Assembly: GCA_904419945.1 (NCBI GenBank)
Contig: CAJFTM010000010.1
Location: 27,427 to 65,356, forward strand
Length of the DNA: 37,930 nucleotides
DNA from: an uncultured Clostridia bacterium
Lineage (GTDB): Bacteria; Bacillota; Clostridia; Christensenellales; Borkfalkiaceae
Direction: 5' to 3'
The notes below the pieces were generated by a model that worked only from the letters and a program-made list of their open reading frames with translations, did no database searches and was not told the DNA's origin. Of this stretch, positions 1 through 7,646 are shown piece after piece. The position numbers and the translations under genes were made by a program. Positions within the stretch are counted from its first letter, which is position 1. Each line of letters starts with the position of its first letter.

Positions 1-40
1 GGAGCGGGGCCGCCGGAGGACGGCCCCGCTCCTCTATATT
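1..40. terminator. GC-rich hairpin at window edge
   Basis: A perfect 12-bp stem (1-12 pairing with 21-32, loop of 8) is followed by a mixed T-rich stretch (tctatattt). It looks like the terminator of a gene lying left of the window. The U tract is interrupted, so efficiency is uncertain. Confidence 0.6.
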
Positions 41-46
41 TGTGCC

Positions 47-81
47 ATTTTTGTCCCGCACGTCGTGTGTGGGACAAAAAT
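47..81. repeat. Inverted repeat upstream of the first gene
   Basis: ATTTTTGTCCCGCAC (47-61) pairs with GTGTGGGACAAAAAT (67-81) across a 5-base spacer, with one G-T pair. The AT-rich ends lie outside and the GTCCC core inside. It could be a second terminator or an operator; it ends about 70 bp before the proposed -10 of the first gene. Confidence 0.5.
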
Positions 82-124
82 TTTACAATTTCATTACATT
101 TTATTACATCTTGGAGAAAACTTT

Positions 125-156
125 TTGGAAAATTTTAGATAACTTTTTGCTATGAT
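125..156 (+). promoter_or_regulatory. Possible promoter of the choice-of-anchor gene
   Basis: A good -10 hexamer TATGAT lies at 151-156. The best -35 candidate (TTGGAA, 125-130) is 20 bp upstream, which is too far for a strong sigma-A promoter. The region is A/T rich, which may compensate. The hexamer is about 37 bp ahead of the start codon. Confidence 0.4.
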
Positions 157-192
157 GGTTGCAGTAAGACAAATTTGACAGGAGAAATGCAC

Positions 193-2679
193 ATGAAACG
201 TTTGGGCAAACGGGTACTCGCCGCCGCACTGGGCGGAGCGATGCTCCTCACTTCCGTCCCCGTGGCGGCGGTCGGCGCGGCAGAGGCCGCGGGCACGCCG
301 TACGGCGAGGACGGGTACGACGTCACCGTTCCGCACGTCGTCGTCAACCAGGTATTCGGCGCGTCGGACGACGCCGAAGTGGTCAGCCACAGCTTTATCG
401 AACTGTACAACCAGGCGGATACGGCCGTCACGCTCGACGGCTGGTACCTGTGGTATAAATCCTCCGCAGACGGCGGGGAGGAAGCGTGGCAGTCCTTCGC
501 GCTGGAAGGGGAGATCGCCGGCAAAGGGCACTTCCTGATCCGCTGCGGCGCGGTCGACGAGCTCGCAAACGGCGCCTGGCTGGTGCCGGCGGGCGACATG
601 GAGTGGAACATCCAGCTGCACAACAAGGGAGTGTCCGTCGCCCTCTTCTGCGGGGAAGCCGACCTGAATGCGGATGCCGATTTTGCGGGCGCGGTCGGGG
701 AGGAAAACCGCCCCGCGAACTATGTGGATCTGCTCGCGATCCAGGGCAACGACGCGGAGGACGCGCAGATCCCGCCCGCCTACGAGGGCACGTATGAGGC
801 GGAGCAGTCCAAAAAGAAGGCGGTCGCCCGCGAAAACTTTGCTGATACCGACGACAACGCCGCAGACGCGCAGGATCTCGACTATTCGGACGTGACTCCC
901 GCCGATGTTCCCGTGCAGAACAGCGCGGGTGAGACCATCTCCGCGCAGGAAGAGGAGGAGCCGTACGTCGTCAAAGAGGACGGCTTTGAAGCGGATGCGG
1001 CGCTCGGCCTGGAAAAGGCGGGCGGCATCGCGCTGGGTACGCCCAATGCGGACGGCGGCGTCGCCGAGATCGTCGCATATGACGAGGAAAACGGCAAGGC
1101 ATACGTCGTCAACGGGCAGGAGTCCGTCCTCAACATCTTTGACGTCCGTGCAGACGGCAGCTTCGGCGAAGCGGAAAAGCGTGACGTGGCCGCGCTGATG
1201 GCGGAGGCAGATCCCGCCTTCACCTATGGCGATATGACCAGTGTCGCCGTCTCTTCGAAGGGCGCCGTCGCGGTCGCTCTGCAGGATGCCGATTATACGG
1301 CTCCCGGCCGCGTCGCCCTGTTCGGTGCGGACGGCTCGATTTCCGCCGTATATACGACGGGCGTCCAGCCGGATATGGTCACCTTTTCGGAGGACGGGCG
1401 CTATATTCTGACCGCCGATGAGGGCGAACCGCGCGAGGGTTACGGCGAGGGCATCGCCGATCCCGCGGGTTCCGTGACCGTCATCGACACGCAGGCGGAA
1501 GAGAATGCCGCGCGCGTCGCCGGTTTTGCCGCATTCGATGCGGAAGAGCTCGCCGCTGAGGGCGTCGTGTTCAACAGGATCGACGGCGCCATCCTTTCGG
1601 CCGAAACGGACCTCGAACCGGAATACATCGCCGTTTCCGGCGGCAAAGCGTACGTTTCCCTGCAGGAAGCGAACGCGATCGCCGTCGTCGATATCGCCGC
1701 TGCGCAGGTGGAACAGATCCTGCCCCTCGGCTTCAAAGATTACAGCGCGGCGGAAAACGCCGTCGACCTGGATGAAAATGACGGCACCTACTCCCCCAAG
1801 ACGTACGAGGACACCTACGGCGTCTATATGCCGGACGGCATCGCCGTGTACGAGGCGGGCGGAAAGACGTATATCGCCACTGCCAACGAGGGTGATGCGC
1901 GCGAGTGGGGGGATTTTTCTGACGAAGTCAAGCGCGACCTCACCTCTGCCGACGGTACGGTGACGGCCGAAGGCGTGCGCGTGCTGGACAATGCCGTCAA
2001 GGCGGGTATCTCGGAGGAGGGGAATTACCTGTACGGGGCGCGTTCCTTCAGCTTGTTCGAGGTGACCGAGGACGGACTGGCCCTCGCATTCGACAGCGCC
2101 GCCGACTTTGAAGCAAAGACGTTTGCATATCTTCCCGCCTATTACAATGCTTCCAACGACGACGCAGATCTCGAGAGCCGCACCGCCAAAAAGGGCATCG
2201 AACCGGAGGCGGTCGCCGTCGCCGAGCTGGGAGGAAAGACCTATGCCTTTATCGCGCTCGAGCGCATCGGCGGCATCATGGTCTATGACATCACCGATCC
2301 CGCGGCTGCGGCATATGTCAATTATGTCAATACCCGCGATTTCAATGCACCCGCAGCGGGTGACGTCGCGCCCGAAGGCCTCGCTTTTGCACAGGCGGGA
2401 GAGGAAGCGTACCTGCTCGCCGCCTTCGAGGTATCCGGCACGGTCGCTTCGTATCGGCTCAGCTATGCGGCCGAGGAGCCGACTCCCGACCCGGACCCCA
2501 CGCCGGATTCCGACCCGACTCCCGATCCGGAACCCACGCCCGATCCCGATCCGGCACCCGAAGAGGGCGGCTGCGGTTCGAGCGGCTGCGGGTCTCTGGT
2601 CGGCACGGCGGGCGGTGCGTGCGCCGTCCTGCTGCTTGCGGGAGCGGCCGCGGCCCTCGCCAAAAAGCGCCGCCGCTGA
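193..2679 (+). CDS. Secreted lamin-tail / choice-of-anchor I protein
   Basis: This is an exported surface protein of 828 residues. A signal peptide is clear (KRLGKR, then a hydrophobic run to about residue 30). Residues 45-160 resemble a lamin-tail domain (SFIELYNQ..., LDGWYLWY, GHFLIRCGA). From about 250 to 755 the sequence resembles the choice-of-anchor I family, a beta-propeller-like module with repeats such as YIAVSGGKAYVSLQEANAIAVVDI. A Pro/Asp/Glu linker (about 760-792) leads to two cysteines (C794 and C799, GGCGSSGCGS), a hydrophobic segment and a KKRRR tail, so the C-terminus looks like a membrane-anchor or sorting signal. ATG 193 was chosen over TTG 175 and ATG 187 because AGGAGA at 180-185 gives a 7-base spacing. 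The substrate is unknown; phosphatase or nuclease partners are known for these domains, but no catalytic motif was seen. Confidence 0.85.
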   Translation: MKRLGKRVLAAALGGAMLLTSVPVAAVGAAEAAGTPYGEDGYDVTVPHVVVNQVFGASDDAEVVSHSFIELYNQADTAVTLDGWYLWYKSSADGGEEAWQSFALEGEIAGKGHFLIRCGAVDELANGAWLVPAGDMEWNIQLHNKGVSVALFCGEADLNADADFAGAVGEENRPANYVDLLAIQGNDAEDAQIPPAYEGTYEAEQSKKKAVARENFADTDDNAADAQDLDYSDVTPADVPVQNSAGETISAQEEEEPYVVKEDGFEADAALGLEKAGGIALGTPNADGGVAEIVAYDEENGKAYVVNGQESVLNIFDVRADGSFGEAEKRDVAALMAEADPAFTYGDMTSVAVSSKGAVAVALQDADYTAPGRVALFGADGSISAVYTTGVQPDMVTFSEDGRYILTADEGEPREGYGEGIADPAGSVTVIDTQAEENAARVAGFAAFDAEELAAEGVVFNRIDGAILSAETDLEPEYIAVSGGKAYVSLQEANAIAVVDIAAAQVEQILPLGFKDYSAAENAVDLDENDGTYSPKTYEDTYGVYMPDGIAVYEAGGKTYIATANEGDAREWGDFSDEVKRDLTSADGTVTAEGVRVLDNAVKAGISEEGNYLYGARSFSLFEVTEDGLALAFDSAADFEAKTFAYLPAYYNASNDDADLESRTAKKGIEPEAVAVAELGGKTYAFIALERIGGIMVYDITDPAAAAYVNYVNTRDFNAPAAGDVAPEGLAFAQAGEEAYLLAAFEVSGTVASYRLSYAAEEPTPDPDPTPDSDPTPDPEPTPDPDPAPEEGGCGSSGCGSLVGTAGGACAVLLLAGAAAALAKKRRR

Positions 2680-2700
2680 GGCGGGCGCTGCGCCGCAACG

Positions 2701-2727
2701 GCGCCGCCGTCACGGCGCGCGATTTTT
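2701..2727 (+). terminator. Terminator of the choice-of-anchor gene
   Basis: A GCGCCG/CGGCGC stem 21 bp after the stop codon is followed by gcga and a T6 run (2722-2727). Confidence 0.75.
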
Positions 2728-2760
2728 TCAGACCACACTCTTAACAACTTTTTCTTACGG

Positions 2761-2790
2761 TACCCGCCGCGCCGAAAGGCACGGCGGGTA
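2761..2790. terminator. Second hairpin with GAAA tetraloop
   Basis: TACCCGCCG (2761-2769) pairs with CGGCGGGTA (2782-2790), enclosing an inner GCC-GAAA-GGC stem. The following tract (tcgtattgt) is only partly T rich, so this may be a backup terminator or a structured element before ruvX. Confidence 0.5.
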
Positions 2791-2844
2791 TCGTATTGTG
2801 TCAGCGGGCGGCAGGCGACAAAATTCGCAACATTTCACAAAAAA

Positions 2845-2872
2845 TTGTGGACGGAGGGCGGGCGGATATGAT
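2845..2872 (+). promoter_or_regulatory. Promoter of ruvX-DUF1292
   Basis: TTGTGG (2845-2850), a 16-bp spacer and TATGAT (2867-2872) precede the ruvX start by about 40 bp. An overlapping TATACT at 2872-2877 could also serve as a -10. Confidence 0.6.
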
Positions 2873-2911
2873 ATACTGTTTACAGCACGGAATTGTGCGC
2901 ACGGAGGCCGT

Positions 2912-3700
2912 ATGCAAAAGCGGATCGTCGCCTTTGATATCGGCGACAAGCGGATCGGCGTCGCCGCGAGCGACCCGAACAATACCTTTGCCCTGCCCGG
3001 CACGACCTACTATCGCACCAAAGACGCGGAGAAGGACGCCGCGGCGCTCGCCGCAATCGCGGCGGAAAAGGGCGCCGGGCTGATCGTGTGCGGCGTACCG
3101 TACAATTATGACGGCACCGAATCGGCGCAGACGCGCAAGACGCGGCGCTTCCTTGCATTGCTGCGCCAAAAGACGGAGATCCCCGTCGTCGAAGAGGACG
3201 AGCGGTTCACTTCCGTAGAGGCCGAGCAGGTGCTCGCAGAGGGCGGCGCGCGCCGCAGTCAAAAAAAGAGATCGGTCGACAGTATTGCCGCTTCCTATAT
3301 TTTGGAAGGGTATCTCGGCCGCTTGAATCAAATCAAAAAAGGAGAACGAGCAGACATGAGCGAAGAAAAGAAGCTGCACGAGGCACATGACGCCGATTGC
3401 GATTGCGACGAATGCGCCGGCGGAGAGGTCAACGTGGTCGATTTGGTCGACGACGAGGGCAAAGTGCACAAATGCTATCATATCGGCACCATCGAACATA
3501 AAGGGGGCTGGTATGCCTTTTTCCAGACGGCGGACGAAGAGGACGGAGATGAGGACGAAGTCACGATCCTGCAGATCGTGGGCGAGGACGGGGAGGAAGA
3601 GCTCGTTCCCGTCGAAGACGACGCCCTGCTCGACGAAGTGTTCGACGAGTTCTGCCGCATGATGGAAGAAGAGGAAGACGAGGAGGAAGAGGAGGAGTAA
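2912..3700 (+). CDS. ruvX: RuvX resolvase-like protein, in frame with DUF1292
   Basis: The first part (about residues 1-144) is RuvX/YqgF, an RNase H-fold nuclease implicated in 16S rRNA 5'-end maturation and as a putative Holliday junction resolvase. The acidic residue of FDIGDKRIGVA (D9), GVPYNYDG, EDERFTS and VDSIAASYIL are all present. Family members normally stop soon after this last motif (about 140 residues). Here there is no stop: the frame passes through LNQIKKGERADMSEEKK into the downstream DUF1292 protein, giving 262 residues. The junction holds an A6 run (3335-3340). Removing one A would yield ...KKENEQT-stop, with TGA overlapping the DUF1292 ATG as ATGA, the usual coupled layout. 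The reading may be a real fusion, slippage, or a homopolymer error. The start has GGAGG at 2903-2907. Confidence 0.8.
   Translation: MQKRIVAFDIGDKRIGVAASDPNNTFALPGTTYYRTKDAEKDAAALAAIAAEKGAGLIVCGVPYNYDGTESAQTRKTRRFLALLRQKTEIPVVEEDERFTSVEAEQVLAEGGARRSQKKRSVDSIAASYILEGYLGRLNQIKKGERADMSEEKKLHEAHDADCDCDECAGGEVNVVDLVDDEGKVHKCYHIGTIEHKGGWYAFFQTADEEDGDEDEVTILQIVGEDGEEELVPVEDDALLDEVFDEFCRMMEEEEDEEEEEE
3356..3700 (+). CDS. DUF1292 (YrzB-like) acidic protein
   Basis: This 114-residue protein can be translated from its own ATG, with AAAGGAG at 3338-3344 and an 11-base spacing. DUF1292 proteins are small, acidic, uncharacterised Firmicutes proteins whose gene typically follows ruvX (yrrK-yrzB in Bacillus subtilis). 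The middle matches the family (VNVVDLVDDEGK, GWYAFFQTADEE, VTILQIVGEDGEEELVPVEDD, DEVFDEF). An N-terminal HDADCDCDEC cluster with three cysteines is a less common addition and could bind metal. The C-terminus ends in an almost uninterrupted run of Glu and Asp. The same frame is open from ruvX, so the protein may exist alone, fused, or both. Confidence 0.8.
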   Translation: MSEEKKLHEAHDADCDCDECAGGEVNVVDLVDDEGKVHKCYHIGTIEHKGGWYAFFQTADEEDGDEDEVTILQIVGEDGEEELVPVEDDALLDEVFDEFCRMMEEEEDEEEEEE

Positions 3701-3732
3701 AGCTCTTCTTCTCCTCGCACAGGCCGTTTTTC

Positions 3733-3783
3733 CCGCACAAAGGTCCTTTTATCCTATGAAAAGAGCTTTTGTGTGCGGTTTTT
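3733..3783 (+). terminator. Terminator after DUF1292
   Basis: CCGCACAAA... pairs with ...TTTTGTGTGCGG, with an inner CCTTTT/AAAAGAG helix, followed by T5 (3779-3783). Confidence 0.8.
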
Positions 3784-3785
3784 GC

Positions 3786-3814
3786 TTGCCAAAAATTCCT
3801 GCTTATGCTAAAAT
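3786..3814 (+). promoter_or_regulatory. rpsB-tsf promoter
   Basis: TTGCCA (3786-3791), exactly 17 bp, then TAAAAT (3809-3814). It starts directly after the U tract of the preceding terminator and leaves a leader of about 115 bases before rpsB. Confidence 0.75.
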
Positions 3815-3937
3815 AATCGGGATAAAAATTCACACCTCGGGCGTTCCGCGTTCCGTTCCTGCCAAAATCTCAACCGGGCGGGCTGATGCGCGGAGGTTTT
3901 TCGCGCGCGGGGGAGGAATAAACGGAGGTTTTTGAAT

Positions 3938-4747
3938 ATGGCAGTCATCACCATGAAGCAGCTGCTCGAAGCGGGCGTGCACTTCGGCCACCAGACGAGA
4001 AAGTGGAACCCTAAGATGAAGAAGTACATCTTTGCGGCCCGCAACGACATCCACATCATCGACTTGCAGCTGACCGTCGGCCTCGTCGAAAAGGCGTATG
4101 CCTTTGTCGTCGACACCGTCAAGGCGGGCAAGAGCATCCTGTTCGTCGGTACCAAGAAGCAGGCGCAGGAGGCCATCCGCGACGAAGCGACCCGCTGCGG
4201 CCAGTTCTATATCAATTCCCGTTGGCTGGGCGGCACGCTCACCAACTTTAAGACCATTCGTTCCCGCATCGACCGACTCAATCGGCTGGAAAAGATGGAG
4301 GAGAACGGCGAGTTCGATCTGCTTCCGAAAAAGGAAGTGCTCGGCTTGAAAAAAGAGATGGAGAAGCTCGAGGCCAACTTGGGCGGCATCAAAGAGATGA
4401 AGACGCTCCCGGGCGCCATGTTTGTCGTCGACCCGCACAACGAGGACATCGCCGTGCAGGAGGCGCGCAAGCTGCACATCCCCATCATCGCCATCACCGA
4501 TACCAACTGCGATCCTGACCTGATCGATTACGTGATCCCCGGCAATGACGACGCGATCCGTGCGGTCAAGCTGCTCTCTTCCGTCATCGCGAACGCGGTC
4601 ATCGAGGCCAATCAGGGCGAGGCCGTCAATGCGGAAATGCAGCAGGCTGTGGCAGAGGTCTCAGCGGAAGATAAGTCCATCGAGGACGTCGTCGAAGAGG
4701 CAGAAGAAGCTGCGGCTCCCGCAGAAGAGGCTCCCAAGGCTGAATAA
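3938..4747 (+). CDS. rpsB: 30S ribosomal protein S2
   Basis: This 269-residue protein is ribosomal protein S2, which binds the 30S subunit late in assembly and helps recruit S1-like factors. The sequence is unmistakable: [22 protein letters not shown] at the N-terminus, [17 protein letters not shown] near residue 95, and the [19 protein letters not shown] and [12 protein letters not shown] regions. The C-terminus carries an acidic Ala/Glu tail (from about residue 240), a common variable extension. ATG 3938 was chosen because GGAGG at 3924-3928 lies 9 bases upstream; the in-frame TTG at 3932 is too close. It is first in a short unit with tsf, 61 bp downstream, as in most bacteria. Confidence 0.98.
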   Translation: MAVITMKQLLEAGVHFGHQTRKWNPKMKKYIFAARNDIHIIDLQLTVGLVEKAYAFVVDTVKAGKSILFVGTKKQAQEAIRDEATRCGQFYINSRWLGGTLTNFKTIRSRIDRLNRLEKMEENGEFDLLPKKEVLGLKKEMEKLEANLGGIKEMKTLPGAMFVVDPHNEDIAVQEARKLHIPIIAITDTNCDPDLIDYVIPGNDDAIRAVKLLSSVIANAVIEANQGEAVNAEMQQAVAEVSAEDKSIEDVVEEAEEAAAPAEEAPKAE

Positions 4748-4808
4748 TCGTTTCGCCGCATCGGCGGTGTAAAGCATATACCGAATATTATTCAAGGAGA
4801 ACAAGATC

Positions 4809-5468
4809 ATGGCAATTACCGCAAGTGACGTAAATGCTCTGCGCCAGAAGACGGGCGTAGGCATGATGGATTGCAAAAAGGCACTGACTGAAGCGAACGG
4901 CGATATGGATAAGGCCGTCGAGATCCTGCGCGAAAAGGGCATGGCGACCGCAGCGAAAAAGGCGGGCCGCATCGCTGCCGAGGGCATCGTGGACAGCTAC
5001 ATCCATATGGGCGGCAAGGTCGGCGTCCTGGTCGAGGTCAACTGTGAAACGGATTTCGTCGCGCGCGGCGATCAGTTCAAGGAACTCGTCCACGACATCG
5101 CGCTGCAGATCGCAGCGGCTAAGCCCCTCTATGTGACCAAAGAGGAGGTCCCCGCCGAGGTGCTCGAAGAGGAGCAGAAGATCCTCAAGATCCAGGCAAT
5201 GAACGAAGGCAAACCCGAGGCCATCGCAGAAAAGATGGTGCAGGGCCGCATCAAAAAGTATTACGAAGAGTTCTGCTTGCTCGAACAGCCGTTCGTAAAG
5301 GACTCCTCCAAGACGATCAATCAGCTCATCACGGAAGCGATCGCATCCATCGGCGAAAAGATCACCGTCCGCCGCTTTGCGCGCTTTGAAATGGGCGAAG
5401 GCATCGAAAAGAAGAAGGACGACCTCGCCGAAGAAGTCGAAAAGCAGGTCTCCAAGATGAAGGGCTGA
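4809..5468 (+). CDS. tsf: Elongation factor Ts
   Basis: EF-Ts is the guanine nucleotide exchange factor that regenerates EF-Tu-GTP. The N-terminal UBA-like domain is present ([17 protein letters not shown]), followed by [10 protein letters not shown] and the core motif [34 protein letters not shown] (split across residues 57-90). The protein has 219 residues, the short form that lacks part of the second core subdomain found in the roughly 290-residue Bacillus and E. coli proteins. AAGGAGA sits 8-14 bases before the start. It is cotranscribed with rpsB and closed by a strong terminator. Confidence 0.98.
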   Translation: MAITASDVNALRQKTGVGMMDCKKALTEANGDMDKAVEILREKGMATAAKKAGRIAAEGIVDSYIHMGGKVGVLVEVNCETDFVARGDQFKELVHDIALQIAAAKPLYVTKEEVPAEVLEEEQKILKIQAMNEGKPEAIAEKMVQGRIKKYYEEFCLLEQPFVKDSSKTINQLITEAIASIGEKITVRRFARFEMGEGIEKKKDDLAEEVEKQVSKMKG

Positions 5469-5485
5469 AATCCATCGGCTTTATC

Positions 5486-5517
5486 GGGCACACAATCGAG
5501 CGTTGTGTGCCCTTTTT
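5486..5517 (+). terminator. Terminator after tsf
   Basis: GGGCACACAA (5486-5495) pairs perfectly with TTGTGTGCCC (5503-5512), followed by T5. It separates rpsB-tsf from pyrH. Confidence 0.9.
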
Positions 5518-5600
5518 GCAAATAAAACGTCTTTGAGAAGGCCGCCGTAGCGGGCGGAACGTGCGGGCGCGCAGCCCGCTGCACGGGGAGAACGATCGGC

Positions 5601-6317
5601 ATGGAACGAAAACCTATTTATAAGAGGATCATCCTCAAGCTGTCCGGCGAGGCGCTCGCCGGCGAGAACGGCTTCGGCCTGAACGAAACGATCATTGAGC
5701 AGGTCGTCGACCAGCTTATCCGCGTACACGACATGGGCGTGGAGATCGGCATCGTTTTGGGCGGCGGCAATTTCTGGCGGGGCAGGCAGGGTACCAATAT
5801 GGACCGCACCACGGCAGATCATATGGGCATGCTCGCGACCGTCATCAATTCGCTCGCCATGCAGGATGCCATCGAAAAGAAGGGCGTACCGACCCGCGTA
5901 CAGACGGCGTTGAACATGGTCAGCGTTGCCGAGCCCTTTATTCTGCGCAAGGCGCTGCGCCACTTCGAGTTGGGGCGCATCGTCATCTTTGCCTGCGGCA
6001 CGGGCAACCCTTACTGCTCGACGGATACGGGCGCCGCGCTGCGTGCCTGCGAGACCAATGCAGATGTCCTGCTGCTCGCGAAAAATGTAGACGGCATTTA
6101 TGACAGCGACCCCAAGCTCAATCCGAATGCCAAAAAAATCGATACCATTACGCATATGGAGATCATCAACCGCGGCCTCAAGGCGATGGATACGACGGCG
6201 ATCACCATGTGCATGGACAACAATATCCCCGTGCTCGCCTTTGCATTGTCTGAGAAGGATGCGATCGTGCGCGCCATCTGCGGCGAGCGGACGGGTACGC
6301 TCATTACCAACGACTGA
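5601..6317 (+). CDS. pyrH: UMP kinase
   Basis: UMP kinase phosphorylates UMP to UDP with ATP in pyrimidine nucleotide synthesis. This amino-acid-kinase-fold protein has 238 residues, the usual length. Diagnostic stretches are KRIILKLSGEALAGENGFG (about 8-26), GIVLGGGNFWRGRQG (about 49-63), TADHMGMLATVINSLAMQDA, GTGNPYCSTDTGAALRA and the C-terminal GERTGTLI. The start has GGGGAGA at 5585-5591. A short hairpin (GCGGGC-GCGCA-GCCCGC, 5564-5580) lies just before this ribosome binding site. frr follows after 45 bp, so pyrH and frr are likely cotranscribed. Confidence 0.97.
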   Translation: MERKPIYKRIILKLSGEALAGENGFGLNETIIEQVVDQLIRVHDMGVEIGIVLGGGNFWRGRQGTNMDRTTADHMGMLATVINSLAMQDAIEKKGVPTRVQTALNMVSVAEPFILRKALRHFELGRIVIFACGTGNPYCSTDTGAALRACETNADVLLLAKNVDGIYDSDPKLNPNAKKIDTITHMEIINRGLKAMDTTAITMCMDNNIPVLAFALSEKDAIVRAICGERTGTLITND

Positions 6318-6362
6318 CGGGCGGCTGCGGCCGCTGATACATTCCGGAAGGAGGAAAAGAAA

Positions 6363-6935
6363 ATGATCGATAACGAAAAAGTGCAAGAAATGATGCTCGT
6401 TATGGAAGATAAATTGGATAAGACGTCCAACGTCCTGCGCGAAGAGTTCACCAACATCCGCGCGGGCCGCGCCAATCCGCACGTGCTCGACAAGATCATG
6501 GTCGACTATTACGGCACGCCGTCCCCCATCAATCAGGTGGGCAATATTTCGGTTGCCGACGCCAAGTGCCTCGTCATCAGCCCGTGGGATTCGAGCCTCT
6601 TGAAGGGCATCGAAAAGGCGATCCTGCAGTCGAATATCGGGCTTAATCCCACCAATGACGGCAAGGTCATCCGCCTCATCTTCCCCGATTTGACGGAGGA
6701 GCGCCGCCGCGAGATCGCCAAGCAGATCAAGGCGCTGTCTGAAGAGGCGAAGGTCGCCGCACGCAACATCCGCCGTGAGGCGATGGACTCCCTGAAAAAG
6801 ATGAAGAACGCCAAGGAGATCTCCGAGGACGAGTGCGCGTCTGCCGAAAAAGACGTCGAAAAGGTCGTCGCGAAGTGCATGGAGCGCATCGAAAAGCACA
6901 CCGCCGAAAAAGAAAAAGAGATCATGTCCGTATAA
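6363..6935 (+). CDS. frr: Ribosome recycling factor
   Basis: RRF works with EF-G to split post-termination ribosomes. The 190-residue protein has the expected long helical domain I and the inserted domain II: LREEFTNIRAGRANPHVLDKI (about 24-44), VDYYGTPSPINQVGNISV (about 47-64), NDGKVIRLIFPDLTEERRREIAKQ (about 98-121) and VAARNIRREAMD. AGGAGGA at 6348-6354 gives an 8-base spacing. It lies between pyrH and uppS in the conserved order; uppS starts only 9 bases after the stop. Confidence 0.98.
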   Translation: MIDNEKVQEMMLVMEDKLDKTSNVLREEFTNIRAGRANPHVLDKIMVDYYGTPSPINQVGNISVADAKCLVISPWDSSLLKGIEKAILQSNIGLNPTNDGKVIRLIFPDLTEERRREIAKQIKALSEEAKVAARNIRREAMDSLKKMKNAKEISEDECASAEKDVEKVVAKCMERIEKHTAEKEKEIMSV

Positions 6936-6944
6936 GGCAGGCTG

Positions 6945-7643
6945 ATGAGACGAATCAAACTTCCCGCGCATATCGCCCTGATCATGGACGGCAACGGCCG
7001 CTGGGCCAAGCGCCGCTTCCGTCCGCGTTCATACGGTCACCGCATGGGCGTACAGAATATGGTGCGCATCTGCTCGCACGCATTCCGCTTGGGCGTGCGC
7101 ATCGTCACGGTATACGCGCTGTCTACCGAAAATTTATACCGCCCCAAGGAAGAATTGGACGGATTGTTTGAACTCATCCGCACTTATTTTTCCAAAAAGA
7201 AGGATAAGCTGCTCGAGATGGGAGTCAAGATCAACGTCATCGGCGATCTGTCCGTCTTTCCCGCCGATATCCGCGAAAATATCCTGCACGTGATGGATGA
7301 GACCAATTCCTATACGGACGGGCTGTTCAATATCTGCCTCGATTACGGTTCGCGGCAGGAGATCGTACGCGCGGTCAACGCGGCGGTCGCGCAGGGCCGG
7401 TTTGTGGATGAGGCGAGCTTTGCCGCCCTGTTGCAGACGGGCGGGCTGCCCGACCCCGATCTCATCATCCGTACGGGCGGAGAGGTGCGCCTTTCCAATT
7501 TTCTGCTCTATCAGGCCGCCTATTCCGAGCTGTATTTTTCCAATAAAATGTGGCCGGAATTTTCTAAGCGCGACCTCGAAAAGGCGATCGAAAATTATTC
7601 CGCGCGCGACAGGCGCTTCGGCAATATCGAAGAGGAGGACTGA
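6945..7643 (+). CDS. uppS: Isoprenyl transferase (undecaprenyl-PP synthase)
   Basis: This cis-prenyltransferase condenses farnesyl-PP with isopentenyl-PP units to make undecaprenyl-PP, the lipid carrier for peptidoglycan. The 232-residue protein contains IALIMDGNGRWAK (catalytic Asp15 in the DGNGRW motif), SYGHRMGVQNM, TVYALSTENLYRPKEE, and the C-terminal PDPDLIIRTGGEVRLSNFLLYQAAYSELYF with the substrate-binding RTGGE and SNF elements. Its start is 9 bases after frr; only a weak GGCAGG is seen as ribosome binding site, suggesting translational coupling. cdsA follows after 3 bases. Confidence 0.96.
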   Translation: MRRIKLPAHIALIMDGNGRWAKRRFRPRSYGHRMGVQNMVRICSHAFRLGVRIVTVYALSTENLYRPKEELDGLFELIRTYFSKKKDKLLEMGVKINVIGDLSVFPADIRENILHVMDETNSYTDGLFNICLDYGSRQEIVRAVNAAVAQGRFVDEASFAALLQTGGLPDPDLIIRTGGEVRLSNFLLYQAAYSELYFSNKMWPEFSKRDLEKAIENYSARDRRFGNIEEED

Positions 7644-7646
7644 GCC

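Noticed and set aside
175-192. TTG 175 or ATG 187 as start of the first gene
   Set aside because: Both overlap or crowd the AGGAGA site at 180-185; only ATG 193 has correct spacing and begins a normal signal peptide.
3335-3341. A dnaX-type -1 frameshift site at AAAAAAG
   Set aside because: The heptamer is out of phase for the A-AAA-AAG signal in the ruvX frame, and a -1 shift does not lead to a nearby stop. Loss of one A or a +1 shift would be needed instead.
5481-6971. A 496-codon minus-strand frame opposite pyrH and frr
   Set aside because: Both plus-strand genes are certain; the antisense frame crosses a terminator and has no translation signals.
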